NCBI GenBank assembly: GCA_024803745.1
Contig: JANJXV010000048.1
Location: 2,516,001-2,580,000 of the forward strand
Direction of reading: 5' to 3'
DNA from: Megascapheus bottae
Taxonomy: Eukaryota > Chordata > Mammalia > Rodentia > Geomyidae
Length of the DNA stretch: 64,000 nt
Under the pieces are notes generated by a model that was not told where the DNA came from, made no database searches, and saw only the letters and a list, made by a program, of their open reading frames with translations. Both the position numbers and the translations under genes were made by a program. This document shows, piece by piece, positions 25,871 through 41,070 of this stretch (the stretch's first letter is position 1; each line of letters opens with the position of its first letter).

Positions 25871-26470
25871 ATCCTTACCCTAACCCAAACTTTACCCTAA
25901 CCCTAACCTTGACCCTTTCCCTAACCCTAATCCTAACAATAAACATACCCTAAACCTTACCCTTACACTTATCCTAAACCTTACACTAACCCTAACCCTC
26001 AACCTTACCCTTAACCTAACCCTAACCCTAAACCTAACCCTAACCCTAACCCTAAACATTTCCCGTAAACTAAACGTAATCCTAACCCTAACCCTAAGCA
26101 TTAAACTTACCCTAACCCTAACCTTAACCCTAACCCTAACTTTTACCCTAATCCTAACCCTAATCATAACCCTTACCCTTACCCTAACCCTAACCCTAAA
26201 CCTACCCTAACCCTAACTCTAACTCTAACCCTTAGCCTTACCCTAACTCTAACCCTAAAACTACCCCTAACCTTAACCCTAACCCTACCCCTAACCCTAA
26301 CCCTTACCCTTACCCTAACCCTAACCCTAACCAGAACTCTAACCCTAACCCTAACCCAAACCCTAACCCTTACCCTAAACCTAAACCTAACCCTTAGCCT
26401 AACCCTAACCCTAACCCTAACCCTAACCTTAACCCTACCCTTAACCCTAACCCTAACCCTTACCCTTACC
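25871..26470 (+). repeat. Degenerate telomeric sequence without a clear partner
   Basis: This stretch is hexamer variants only. A CTAAGCATTAAACTTACCC stretch near 26,094 is also found in module Y (about 1,908 and 8,943), which suggests distant common ancestry. No gene is seen. Confidence 0.6.
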
Positions 26471-28045
26471 CTAACCCTAACCCTAACACTACCCCTAACC
26501 TTAACCCTAAACCTAACCCTAACCCTTACACTAACCCTAACTCTAACCCTAACCTTTACCTTATCCTAATCCTAACCCTAACCCTAATCCTAACATTAAT
26601 ACTAACCCTTACCCTTAACCTAACTCTAACCCTAACCCTCACCCTTACCCTTACCCTAACCCTATCCCTAAACCTAACACTAACCCTAACACTAACCCTA
26701 ACCCTAACCATAAACCTAACACTATCCCTAACCCTAACACTAACCCTTACCCTTACCCTAACACTAACCCTTACCCTAACACTAACCCTAACCCTAACCC
26801 TAACCCTAAACCTAACCCTAACCCTAACCCTTAACCTTACCCTATCGCTAAACCTAACCCTAATCCTTAACCTTACCCTAACGCTAAACCTAACACTAAC
26901 CCTAACCCTAACAGTAATCCTTACCCCGACCTTAACCCTAACCCTAACCCTAACCCTTACCCTTACCCTAACCCTAACCCTAACCCTTACCCTTACGCTA
27001 ACCCTAACCTTAACCTTAATGCTAACCCTAAGCCTAATGCTAATCCTAACCCTTACCCTAACCTAAACCTAACCCCTATCCTTAACCTAACCCTAACCCT
27101 AAACCTAACCGTAACCCTTACCCTTTACCTAACCCTATCCCTAAACCTAACCCTAACCTTAATGCTGACCATAACCCTAAATCTAACCCTAACCCTTAAC
27201 CTAGCCGTAACCCTAACCCTAAATCTAACCCTAACCCTAACCCTAACACTAATCCTAACCCTTACCCTTGCCCTAACCCTAATCCTAACCCTTACGCTTA
27301 CACTAACCCTAACGCTAATCCTTACCCTAAACCTAACCCTAACCCTAACCCTTACCCTTTCCCTAACCCTAACCCTAACCCTAAACCTTACCCTTACCCT
27401 TACCCTAACCCTAACCCTAACCTTTACCCTAACCCTTAAACTTACACTAACCCTAACCCTTAACCTTTCCCTAAACTTAACCCTAAACCTAACCCTTACC
27501 TTTACCCTAACCTTAACCCTAAACCTAACCCTTACCCTTACTCTAACCCTAAACATAACCCCTAACCCTCACCATTACCCTAAGTATAACCCTAACCCTA
27601 ACCCTTACCCTAAACCTAACCCTAACTGTAACACTAACACTAACCCTAACCCATACCCTTAACCTAACCCTAACCCTAAACCTAACCGTAACCCTAACCC
27701 TAACCCTTACCCTTACCCTAACCCTACCCCTAAACCTAAACCTAACCCTAACCCTAACACTATACCCTAACCCTAACCCTAACCCTTACCCTTACCCTTA
27801 CCCTAACCCAAACCCTAACCCTAACCCTATACCTTACACTTACCCTAACCCTAACCCTAACCCTAAACTTCATACTAACACTAACCCTAACCCTAACCCT
27901 TACCCTAACCCTAATCCTAACCCGATCCTAACCCCTAACCCTAACCCTAACCCGATTCCTAACCCCTTACCCTAACCATAACCTTAACCCCTAACCCTAA
28001 CCCTAACCCTATACCTTACACTTACCCTAACCCTAACCCTAACCC
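26471..28045 (+). repeat. Direct duplication of about 1.84 kb, copy 1
   Basis: The pattern recurs at about 28,308-29,905. Anchors are AACCTTTACCTTATCC at 26,551 and 28,388, CCTTAATGCTGACCATAACC at about 27,150 and 29,005, and CCCGAT stretches at about 27,921 and 29,790. The offset drifts from 1837 to 1855 through indels. It ends with a CCTATACCTTACACTTACCC stretch. Confidence 0.82.
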
Positions 28046-28307
28046 TTACCCTTACGCTAACCCTAACCCTAACCTTAATGCTAACCCTAAGCCTAATGCT
28101 AATCCTAACCCTTACCCTAACCTAAACCTAACCCCTATCCTTACCCTAACCCTAACCCTAAACCTACCCTTAACCCTTACCCTTTACCTAACCCTATACC
28201 TAACCCTAACCCTAACCTTAATGCTGACCATAACCCTAAATCTAACCCTAACCCTTAACCTAGCCGTAACCCTAACCCTAAATCTAACCCTAACCCTAAC
28301 CCTAACC
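28046..28307 (+). repeat. Partial third copy of an internal segment
   Basis: This ~260 bp stretch repeats the segment around 26,985-27,250, at an offset of about 1060, and the segment around 28,840-29,100. It includes CCTAAGCCTAATGCTAATCC and CCTTAATGCTGACCATAACC. It sits exactly between the two larger copies. Confidence 0.75.
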
Positions 28308-29905
28308 ATAACCCTAACCCTAACACTACCCCTAACCTTAACCCTAAACCTAACCGTAACCCTTACACTAACCCTAACTCTAACCCTAACCTTTACCTTA
28401 TCCTAATCCTAACCCTAACCCTATTCCTAACATTAATACTAACCCTTACCCTTAACCTAACTCTAACCCTAACCCTCACCCTCACCCTTACCCTTACCCT
28501 AACCCTATCCCTAAACCTAACACTAACCCTAACACTAACCCTAACCCTAACCATAAACCTAACACTATCCCTAACCCTAACACTAACCCTTACCCTTACC
28601 CTAAACCTAACCCTTACCCTAACACTAACCCTAACCCTAACCCTTACCCTAACCCTAACCCTAAACCTAACCCTAACCCTAACCCTTAACCTTACCCTAT
28701 CGCTAAACCTAACCCTAATCCTTAACCTTACCCTAACGCTAAACCTAACCCTAACCCTAACCCTAACACTAATCCTTACCCCGACCCTAACCCTAACCCT
28801 AACCCTAACCCTTACCCTTACCCTAACCCTAACCCTAACCCTTACCCTTATGCTAACCCTAACCCTAACCTTAATGCTAACCCTAAGCCTAATGCTAATC
28901 CTAACCCTTACCCTAACCTAAACCTAACCCCTATCCTTACCCTAACCCTAACCCTAAACCTAACCGTAACCCTTACCCTTTACCTAACCCTATCCCTAAC
29001 CCTAACCCTAACCTTAATGCTGACCATAACCCTAAATCTAACCCTAACCCTTAACCTAGCCGTAACCCTAACCCTAAATCTAACCCTAACCCTAACCCTA
29101 ACACTAATCCTAACCCTTACCCTTGCCCTAACCCTAACCCTAACCCTTACGCTTACACTAACCCTAACGCTAATCCTTACCCTAAACCTAACCCTATCCC
29201 TAACCCTTACCCTTTCCCTAACCCTAACCCTAACCCTAAACCTTAATCTTACCCTTACCCTAACCCTAACCCTAACCTTTACCCTAACCCTAGCCCTAAT
29301 CCTTAAACTTACACTAACCCTAACCCTTAACCTTTCCCTAAACTTAACCCTAAACCTAACCCTTACCTTTACCCTAACCTTAACCCTAAACCTAACCCTT
29401 ACCCTTACTCTAACCCTAAACATAACCCCTAACCCTCACCATTACCCTAAGTATAACCGTAACCCTAACCCTTACCCTAAACCTAATCCTAACTGTAACA
29501 CTAACACTAACCCTAACCCATACCCTTAACCTAACCCTAACCCTAAACCTAACCGTAACCCTAACCCTAACCCTTACCCTTACCCTAACCCTACCCCTAA
29601 ACCTAAACCTAACCCTAACCCTAACACTATACCCTAACCCTAACCCTAACCCTTACCCTTACCCTTACCCTAACCCAAACTCTAACCCTAACCCTATACC
29701 TTACACTTACCCTAACCCTAACCCTAAACCTAAACTTCATACTAACACTAACCCTAACCCTAACCCTTACCCTAACCCTAATCCTAACCCGATTCCTAAC
29801 CCCCAACCCTAACCCTAACCCGATTCCTAACCCCTAACCATAACCATAACCCTAACCCCTAACCCTAACCCTAACCCTATACCTTACACTTACCCTAACC
29901 CTAAC
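28308..29905 (+). repeat. Direct duplication of about 1.84 kb, copy 2
   Basis: This is the copy of 26,471-28,045, with scattered single-hexamer differences and small indels. It is older than the 6519 bp duplication further right, where no difference was seen. Confidence 0.82.
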
Positions 29906-31137
29906 ACTAACCCTAACACCTAACCATAACCCTAACCCTTACCCTTACCCTAACCCTAACCCTAACCTTAACAGTAACCCTAACACTAACCCTAACCCTA
30001 ACTCTTACCCTTACCTTTACATTAACCCTAAACCTAACCCTAAACCTAACCCTAACCCTTACCCTTACTGTAACCTGAATGCTAACCCTAACCCTTACCC
30101 TTAACCTAACCCTAACCCTAACCTTAATGCTAACCCTTACCCTAACCCAAACCCTAACCCTGACCCTAACACTAACACTAACCCTAATCTTTACCCTAAA
30201 CCTAACCCTCACCCTATCCCTTACCCTTTCCCTAACCAAAACACTAACCCTACCCCTCACCCTTACCTCTACCCTAAACTTAACCCTAAACCTAATATTA
30301 CCCCTAACCCTAAGCCTAATCCTAACCCTTACCCTTACCCTAACTTTCCTTAACCCTAACCCTAAACCTAACCCTAACAATAACCCTAACCCTTAACCTT
30401 GCCATAACCATAACCCTAAAGATAACCCTAAGCCTAACTCTAAACCTAACCCTAACCCTAACCCTTACCCTTACCCTAACCCTAACCCTAACCCTTACCC
30501 TTACCCTAACCCTAACCCTAAACCTAACACTAACCGAAACCTAACACTTACCCTTACCCTAACGCTGACCCTAACCCTAAACCTTACCCTTACCCTAACC
30601 CTAACCCTAAGCCTTATTCTAACCCTAACCCTAACCCTAAACCCAAACCCTAAACCTAAACATAAACCTTACGCTTACCATTACCCTAACCCTAACCCTA
30701 ACTCTAAACCTAACCCTAAACCTAACCCTAACCCTAACCCTAACCCTTACCCTAAACCTGACCCTAACCCTAACCCTAATCCTTAACCTTACCCTAACCC
30801 TAACCCTAAACCTAACCCTTACCCTAACTCTAACCCTAACCCTAACCCTAGCCCTTACCATTACCCTAACCCTAAACCTAACCCTAACCCTAAAATTAAC
30901 CCTAATTCTTAGCCTTACCCTAACCCTGACCCTAACACTAACCTTAACCCTAACCATAAACCTAACCCTAACCCTTACCCTTACCCTAACCCTAACCCTA
31001 AACCTAAACCTAACCCTAACACTAAGCCTCACTCTAAACATAACCCCTAAGCCTCACCATTACCCTAACTCTAACCCTAAACCTAACCCTTACCCTAAAC
31101 CTAACCCTAACTGTGACACTAACACTAACCCTAACCC
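29906..31137 (+). repeat. Start of family B
   Basis: The section 30,080-30,430 (ACCAAAACACTAACCC, then ACTTTCCTTAACCC at 30,343) has a diverged copy at 34,500-34,930 (ACTTTCCTTAACCC at 34,857, offset 4514). The CATAACCCCTAAGCCTCACC tag near 31,040 is the hallmark of families B and C. No gene is seen. Confidence 0.68.
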
Positions 31138-32391
31138 CTACCTTAACCTAACCCGAACCCTAAACCTAACCGTAACCCTAACCCTAACCCTTACCCTTAC
31201 ACTAATCCTAACCTTAACCCTAAGCCTAACCCTTACTCTTACCCTAACCCTAACCCTAACTCTAAAACTAACCCTAACCCTAACCCTAACCCTAACCCTA
31301 ACCCTTACCCTAACCCTAACCCTAACCCTAAACATAACCCCTATCCCTCACCCTTACCCTAACTCTAACCCTAAACCTAACCCTAACCCTAAACCTTAAC
31401 CTAACCCTAACCCTAACCCTAAACCTAACTGTAACCCTAACCCTAACCCTTACCCTTACCCTAACCCTACCCCTAAACCTAAACCTAACCCTAACCCTAA
31501 CTCTAAACACAACACCTAACCCTCACCATTACCCTAACTCTAACCCTAACCCTAACCCTTACCCTAAACCTAACCCTAACTGTAACACTAACACTAAACC
31601 TAACCCGTACCTTAACCTAACCCTAAACCTAAACCTAACCGTAACCCTAACCCTAACCCTTACCCTAAACCTAACCCTAACATTAACCCTATCCCTAACC
31701 CTAACTCTTATCCTTACCCTAACCATAACCCTAAACCTAACCCTAACCCTAACCCTAACCCTAACCCCTAATTCTAACCCTAACCCTAATCCTAACCCGT
31801 ACACTTAACCTAAACCTAATCCTAACCTTAATGCTAACCCTAACCCTAACCCTAACCTTAATGCTCACTCTAACCCTAACCCTAGCTTAATGCTAACCCG
31901 AACCCGAACCCTAATCCTTAACCTAACCCTAACCCTAACACTAACACTAACCCTTAACCTTACCCTTACCCTAACCCTAAATTTAATGCTTACCCTAAGC
32001 CTAACCCTTACCCTAACCCTCACCCTAACCCTAATCCTTACCATAACACTAACCCTAACCCTAATCCTTAAACTAACCCTTACCCTTTCCCTAACCCTAA
32101 CCCTAACCCTAACCCTAACCTTAACCCTATCCCTAAACCTAACCCTTACCCTTACCCAAACCCTAACCCTAAACATAGCCCTAACCCTAACACTAACCCG
32201 AACCCTAACACTTACCCTTACCCTAAAACTAACCCTAAACCTAACCCTAACCGTAACCCTTAACCTAAACCTGACACTAACCCTAACCTTAATGCTAACA
32301 CTAACCCTAACTCTAAACCTAACCCTTACCCTAACCCTACACCTAACCCTAACACTTACTCTAAACATAACCCTAAACCGAATTCTAACAC

Positions 32392-32427
<36 letters not shown>

Positions 32428-35420
32428 ACTAACCACAAATCTTACCGTTACCTAACCCTAAACCTAACAGTTAACCTTACCCTAATCCTAACCCTAACCT
32501 TAACCCTAACCCTAACACTTACCCTAACCCTAACACTTACCCTTACCCTAACCCTAAACCTAACTCTAACCCTAACCCTAACCCTAACCCTAGCCCTAAC
32601 ACTTACCCTAACACTAACACTAACCCTAATCCTTAACCTAACCCTAACCCTAACCCTTACCCTTTCCCTAACCCTAACACTGACCCTAACCCTAACTCTA
32701 ACATTCACTCTAACCCTAACCCTAACCCTCACCCTTACCCTAACCCTTATGCTAAACCTGACCCTAACCCTAACCCTAATCCTTAACCTTACCCTAACCC
32801 TAACCCTAAACCTAACCCTTACCCTAACTCTAACCCTAACCCTAAACCTAACCCTAGCCCTTAAAATTACCCTAACCCTAAACCTAACCCTAAGCCTAAC
32901 ATTAACCCTAACTCTTAGCCTTACCCTAACACTAACCCTAGCCCTAACACTAACCTTAACCCTAACCATGAACCTAACCCTAACCCTTACCCTCAGCCTA
33001 ACCCTGACCCTAACCCTAACGCTAGGTCTAACCCTAACCCTAACCCTAACCCCTAACCCTAACCCTACCCCTAACCCTAACACTAAACCTAACCCTAACC
33101 CTAACCCTAACCCTTACCCTAACCCTAACCCTAACCCTAAACATAACCCCTATCCCTCACCCTTACCCTAACTCTAACCGTAAACCTAACCCTAACCCTA
33201 AACCTTACACTAACCCTAACCCTAAGCCTAAACCTAACTGTAACCCTAACCCTAACCCTTACCCTTACCCTAACCCTAACCCTAAACATAACCCCTATCC
33301 CTCACCCTTACCCTAACTCTAACTCTAAACCTAAACCTAACCCTAAACCTTACCCTAACCCTAACCCTAAACCTAAACCTAACTGTAAACTTAACCCTAA
33401 CCCTTACCCTTACCCTAACCTTACCCCTAAACCTAAACCTAACCCTAACCCTAACCCCAACTGTAAACATAACCCCTAACCCTCACCATTACCCTAACTC
33501 TAAACCTAAACCTAACCCTTACCCTAAACCTAACCCTAACTGTGACACTAACACTAACCCTAACCCGTACCTTAACCTAAACCTAACCCTAAACCTAACC
33601 GTAACCATAACTCTAACCCTTACCCTAACCCTAACCCTAACATTAACCCTAACCCTAACCCTAACTCTTATCCTTACCCTAACCCTAAACCTAAACCTAA
33701 CCCTAACCCTAACCCTAACCCTAACCCCTAACTCTAACCCTAAACTTAAACCTAACCCGTACACTTAACCTAACCCTAACCCTAACCTTAATGCTAACCC
33801 TAACCCTAACCCTAAACTTAATGCTCACCCTAACCCTAACCCTAGCTTAAGGCTAACCCTAACCCGAACCCTAATCCTTAACCTAACCCTAACCCTAACA
33901 CTAACACTAACCCTTAACCTTACCCTTACCCTAACCCTGAACTTAATGCTTACCCTAACCCTAACCCTAACCCTTACCCTAACCCTCACCCTAACCCTAG
34001 TCCTTACCATAACACTAACCCTAACACTAATCCTTACCCTAACCCTTACCCTTTCCCTAAACCTAACCCTAACCCAACCTTAACCATAACCCTAAACTTA
34101 AACCTTACCCATACCCAAACCCTAACCCTAAACCTAGCCCTAACCCTAACACTATCCCGAACCCTAACACTTACCCTTACCCTAAAACTAACCCTAAACC
34201 TAACCCTAACCGTAACCCTTAACCTAAACCTGACACTAACCCTAACCTTAATGCTAACACTAACCCTAAATCTAAACCTAACCCTTACCCTAACCCTACA
34301 CCTAACCCTAACCCTTACTCTAAAACTAAACCTAAACCGAATCCTAACACCTAACCCTAACCCAAACCCTAACCCTAACCCTAACCCTAACGCTTACCCT
34401 TTCCCTAACCCTAACCCTAACCCTAACCCTAACCCTTTCCCTAACCCTAACCCTAACCCTAACCTTAAACCTAATCCTAAACCTAACCCTAACCCTAACC
34501 CTTAACGTTATCCTAAGATTAACCCTAACCCTAAACCTAACCCTAACCTTAACACTAACCCTAACCCTAACCCAACCCTTACCTCAACCCTAATCCAAAG
34601 CCTAACCCTACCTCTAACCCTAATCCATACCCTAATCCTAACCCTAAGCCTGACCCTAACCCAAACCCTAACGCTTACCCTAACACTAACCCTAACCTTA
34701 ATCTTTACCCTAAACCTAACCCTAACACTATCACTTACCCTTTCCTTAACCAAAACACTTATCCTACCCCTAACCCTAACCTCTACCCTAACCTTAACCC
34801 TAAACCTAACATTAACCATAACCCTAACCCTAATCCTAACCCTTAGCCTTACCCTAACTTTCCTTAACCCTAACCCTAAACCTAACCCTAACAACCCTAA
34901 CCCTTAACCATGCCCTAATCATATCCCTAAAGCTAACCCTAACCCTAACTATAAACCTAACCCTAACCCTAACCCTAACCCTTACCCTTACCCTAACCGT
35001 AACCCTAACCCCAACCCTAACATTAACCCTATCCCTAATCCTAACTCTTACCCTTACCCTAACCCTAACCCTAAACCTAACCCTAAACATAAACCTAACC
35101 GTAACCCCACACCCTTACCCTTACCCTAACCCTAACGCTAGTTCTAACCCTAACCCTAACCCTAACCCTAACCCCTAACCCTAACCCTACCCCTAACCCT
35201 AACGCTAAACCTAACCCTAACCTTAATTCTAACCCTAACCTAAACCTAATCCGTACCCTTAACCTTACCCTAACCCTAACCTTAATGCTAACCCTAACCC
35301 TAACCCTAATCCTTAGCCTAACCGAAACCCTAACCCTAACCCTTACCCTTACCCTACACTAACCCTAACCCTAACCCTTACCCTTACCCTAACCAAAACA
35401 ATAAACCTAACACTAACCCT
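31138..35420 (+). repeat. Family B block, first copy
   Basis: Its left part (31,138 to about 33,240) recurs at 39,782-41,878 with an offset of 8638-8644. Its right part (about 33,240-35,420) recurs at about 48,398-50,474 with an offset near 15,151. Differences are scattered, so this copying is older than the 6519 bp event. Tags include AGCTTAATGCTAACCCG (about 31,885) and CGCTAGGTCTAACCC (about 33,020). No gene is seen. Confidence 0.78.
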
Positions 35421-36816
35421 AACCCTAACCCTTACCCTTACCCTGACCCTAAACCTAACCCTAACCCTAACCTAAACCTAACCCTAATCCTTACCCTTAC
35501 CCTAACCCTAACCCTAAACCTAACTCTAACCCTAACCCTAACCCTTACCCTTAACCTAACCCTAACCCTATCCTTAACCCTAACTCTAACCCTAAACCTA
35601 ACCCTACCCCTAACCCTAACCCTTATCCTAACCCTAACCCTTAGCCTAATCCTAACCGTAACCCTAAACTTAACCCTAGCCCTAACCCTATCCCTAACCC
35701 TTACCCTTACCCTAACCCTAACCCTAACCCTAAACCTAACCTTAACCCTAACCCTAACTCTAACCCTAACACTTACCCTTACCCTAACCCTAACCCTAAA
35801 CCTAACTATAACACTAACCCTAAACCTAACCCTTACCCTTACCTTAACCTTAATATTAAACCTAACCCTAACCCTAACCCCTAAACCTAACTCTAAACCT
35901 AGCCCTAACCCTTACCCTTTCCCTAACCCTAACCTAAACCTAAACTTAACCCTAACCCTAATCCTAAACCTAACCCTTACACTGACCTTAAACCTAACCC
36001 TAAACCTAAACCTTACCCTAATCCTAACCCTAACCTTAACCCTAACCCTAACACTTACCCTAACCCTAACACTTACCCTTACCCTAACACTAAACCTAAC
36101 CCTAACCCTAACCCTAACCCTAACCCTAGCCCTAACACTTACCCTAACACTAACACTAACCCTAATCCTTAACCTAACCCTAACCCTTACCCTTTCCCTA
36201 ACCCTAACACTGACCCTAACCCCAACCCTTGCCCAAACCCTAACCCTAACCCTAACCCTAACCCTAACATTCACCATAAACCTAACCCTAACCCTTACCC
36301 TTACCCTAACTCTTACCCTAAACCTGACCCTAACCCTAACCCTAATCCTTAACCTTACCCTAATCCTAACCCTAAACCTAACCCTTAACCTTACCCTTAC
36401 CCTAAACCTAAACTTAATCCTTACCCTAACCCTAACCCTTACCCTAACCCTCACCCTAACCCTAATCCTTACCATAACACTAACCCTAACCCTAATCCTT
36501 ACCCTAACCCTTACCCTTTCCCTAACCCTAACCCTAACCCTAACCTTAACCCTAACCCTAAACTTAACCCTTACACATACCCAAACCCTAACCCTAAACA
36601 TAGCCCTAAACCTAACACTAACCCGAACCCTAACACTTACCCTTACCCTAAAATTAACCCTAATCCTAACCCTAACCGTAACCCTTACCCTAAACCTGAC
36701 ACTAACCCTAACCTTAATGCTAACACTAACCCTAACTCTAAACCTAACCCTTACCCTAACCCTACACCTAACCCTAACCCTTACTCTAAACCTAACCCTA
36801 AACCGAATCCTAACAC

Positions 36817-36852
<36 letters not shown>

Positions 36853-39277
36853 ACTAACCCCAAATCTTACCCTTACCTAACCCTAAACCTCACCCTTAAC
36901 CTTACCCTGATCCTAACCCTAACCTTAACCCTAACCCTAACACTTACCCTAATTTTAACACTTACCCTTACCCTAACCCTAAACCTAACCCTAACCCTAA
37001 CCCTAACCCTAACCCTAGCCCTAACACTTACCCTAACACTAACACTAACCCTAATCCTTAACCTAACCTAACCCTAACCCTAACCCTTACCCTTTCCTTA
37101 ACCCTAACACTGACCCTAACCCTAACCCTAACATTCACCCTAACCCTAACCCTAACCCTTACCCTTACCCTAACCCTGACCCTAAACCTGACCCTAACCC
37201 TAACCCTAATCCTTAACCTTACCCTAACCCTAACCCTAAACCTAACCCTTACCATAACTCTAACCCTAACCCTAAACCTAACCCTCGCCCTTACGATTAC
37301 CATAACCCTAAACCTAACCCTACCCTAACATTAACCCTAACTCTTAGCCTTACCCTAACCCTAACAATAACCCTAACACTAACCTTAACCCTAACCATAA
37401 TCCTAACCCTAACCCTTACCCTTACCCTAACCCTAACCCTAACCCTTACCCTAAACCTGACCCTAACCCTAACCCTAACCCTTAACCTTACCCTAACACT
37501 AACCCTAAACCTAAATCTTACCCTACCTCTAACCCTAAACCTAACCCTAACCATAGCCTTTACCCTCACCCTAACCGTAACCCTAACCCTAACCCTAACC
37601 CTAACATTAACCCTAACTCTTACCCTTACCCTAACACTAACCCTAACCCTAACACTAACTTAACCCTAACCATAACCTAACCCTAACCCTTACCCTTACG
37701 CTAACCCTAAACCTAAACATAACCCTAACCCAAACTTAACCCTTACCCCTACCCTAACCCTAACCATAAACCTAACCCTAACACTAAACCTAACCATAAC
37801 CGCTAACCCTTACCCTTACCCTAACACTAACGCTAGGTCTAACCCTAACCCTAACCCTAACCTCTAACCCTAACTCTAACCCTAAACCTAACCCTAACCC
37901 TAACCCTAATTCTAACACTAACCTAAACCTAATCCGTACCCTTAACCTTACCCTAAACCTAAACTTAATGCTAGCCCTAACCCTAACCCTAATCCTTAGC
38001 CTAACCGTAACCCTAACCCTAACCCTTATCCTTACCCTAACACTAATCCTAACCCTAACCCTTACCCTTACCCTAACCAAAACCATAAACCTAACACTAA
38101 CCCTAACCCTAACCCTTACCCTTACCCTAACCCTAACCCTAACCCTAACCCTAACCTTAACCCTAACCTCACCCTAACCCTAACCCTTACCCTTACCCTA
38201 CGCCTAAACCTAAACCTAACACTAACCATAACCCTAAACATAACCCGTAACCCTCACCATTACCCTAACTCTAACCCTAACCCTAACCATTACCCTAAAC
38301 CTAACCCTAACTGTAACACTAACACTAACCCTAACCCGTAGCCATAACCTAACCCTAACCCTAAACCTAACCGTAACCCTAACCCTAACTCTTACCCTTA
38401 CCCTAACCCTACCCCTAAACCTAAACCTAACCCTAACCCTAACACTATCCCCTAACCCTAACCCTAACCCTTACCCTTACCCTAACCCAAACCCTAACCC
38501 TAACCCTAACCCTAACCCTAAACCTTATCCTTTCCCTAACCCTAACCCTAACCCTAACCTAACCCTTACCCTTTCCCTAACCTAACCCTAACCCTAACAC
38601 TAACCTTAACCCTAACCATAAACCTAACCCTAACCCTTACCCTTACCATAACCCTAACCCTAAAACTAACCCTAACCCTAAACCAAACCCGTACACTTAA
38701 CCTAACCCTAACCCTAACCTTAATGCTAACCCTAACCCTAACCCTAACCTTAATGCTCACCCTAACCCTAACCCTAGCTTAAGGCTAACCCTAACCCGAA
38801 CCCTAATCCTTAACCTAACCCTAACCCTAATACTAACACTAACCCTTAACCTTACCCTTACCCTAACCCTAAACTTAATTCTTACCCTAACCCTAAACCT
38901 TACCCTAACCCTCACCCTAACACTAATCCTTACCATAACACTAACCCTAACACTAATCCTTACCCTAACCCTTACCCTTTCCCTAACCCTAACCCTAACC
39001 CTACCCTTAACCCTAACCCTAAACTTAACCCTTACCCTTACCCAAACCCTAACCCTAAACCTAGCCCTAACCCTAACACTAACCCGAACCCTAACACTTA
39101 CCCTTACCCTAAAACTAACCCTAAACCTAACCCTAACCGTAACCCTTACCCTAAACCTGACACTAACCCTAACCTTAATGCTAACACTAACCCTAACTCT
39201 AAACCTAACCCTTACCCTAACCCTACACCTAACCCTAACCCTTACTCTAAACCTAACCCTAAACCGAATCCTAACAC

Positions 39278-39313
<36 letters not shown>

Positions 39314-41034
39314 ACTAACCCCAAATCTTACCGTTACCTAACCCTAAACCTAACCCTTAAACATACCCTAATCCTACCCTAACCTTAACCCTAACCCAAA
39401 CACTTACCCTAACCCTAACACTTACCCTTACCCTAACCCTAAACCTAACCCTAACCCTAACCCTAACCCTAGCCCTAACACTTACCCTAACACTAACACT
39501 AACCCTAATCCTTAACCTTACCCTAACCCTAAACCTAAACCTTACCCTTTCCCTAACCCTAACACTGACCCTAACCCTAACCCTAGCATTCACCCTAACC
39601 CTAACCCTAACCCTTACCCTTACCCTAACCCTTACCCTAAACCTGACCCTAACCCTAACCCTAATCCTTAACCTTACCCTAACCCTAACCCTAAACCTAA
39701 CCCTTACCCTAACTCTAACCCTAACCCTAACCCTTACCCTAAACCTAACCCTAACTGTGACACTAACACTAACCCTAACCCCTACCTTAACCTAACCCTA
39801 ACCCTAAACCTAACTGTAACCCTAACCCTAACCCTTACCCTTACACTAACCCTAACCTTAACCCTAAGCCTAACCCTTACCCTTACCCTAACCCTAAACC
39901 TAACTCTAAACCTAACCCTAAACCTAACCCTAACCCTAACCCTAACCCTTACCCTAACCCTAACCCTAACCCTAAACATAACCCCTATCCCTCACCCTTA
40001 CCCTAACTCTAACCCTAAACCTAACCCTAACCCTAAACCTTAACCTAACCCTAACCCTAACCCTAAACCTAACTGTAACCCTAACCCTAACCCTTACCCT
40101 TACCCTAACCCTACCCCTAAACCTAAACCTAACCCTAACCCTAACTCTAAACACAACACCTAACCCTCACCATTACCCTAACTCTAACCCTAACCCTAAC
40201 CCTTACCCTAAACCTAACCCTAACTGTAACAATAAGACTAAACCTAACCCGTACCTTAACCTAACCCTAACCCTAAACCTAACCGTAACCCTAACCCTAA
40301 CCCTTACCCTAAACCTAACCCTAACATTAACCCTATCCCTAACCCTAAGTCTTATCCTTACCCTAACCATAACCCTAAACCTAACCCTAACCCTAATCCT
40401 AACCCTAACCCCTAACTCTAACCCTAACCCTAATCCTAACCCGTACACTTAACCTAAACCTAACCCTAACCTTAATGCTAACCCTAACCCTAACCCTAAC
40501 CTTAATGCTCACTCTAACCCTAACCCTAGCTTAATGCTAACCCGAACCCGAACCCTAATCCTTAACCTAACCCTAACCCTAACACTAACACTAACCCTTA
40601 ACCTTACCCTTACCCTAACCCTAAATTTAATGCTTACCCTAAGCCTAACCCTTACCCTAACCCTCACACTAACCCTAATCCTTACCATAACACTAACCCT
40701 AACCCTAATCCTTAAACTAACCCTTACCCTTTCCCTAACCCTAACCCTAACCCTAACTCTAATCTTAACCATATCCCTAAACCAACCCTTACCCTTACCC
40801 AAACCCTAACCCTAAACATAGCCCTAACCCTAACACTAACCCGAACCCTAACACTTACCCTTACCCTAAAACTAACCCTAAACCTAACCCTAACCGTAAC
40901 CCTTAACCTAAACCTGACACTAACCCTAACCTTAATGCTAACACTAACCCTAACTCTAAACCTAACCCTTACCCTAACCCTACACCTAACCCTAACACTT
41001 ACTCTAAACCTAACCCTAAACCGAATTCTAACAC

Positions 41035-41070
<36 letters not shown>

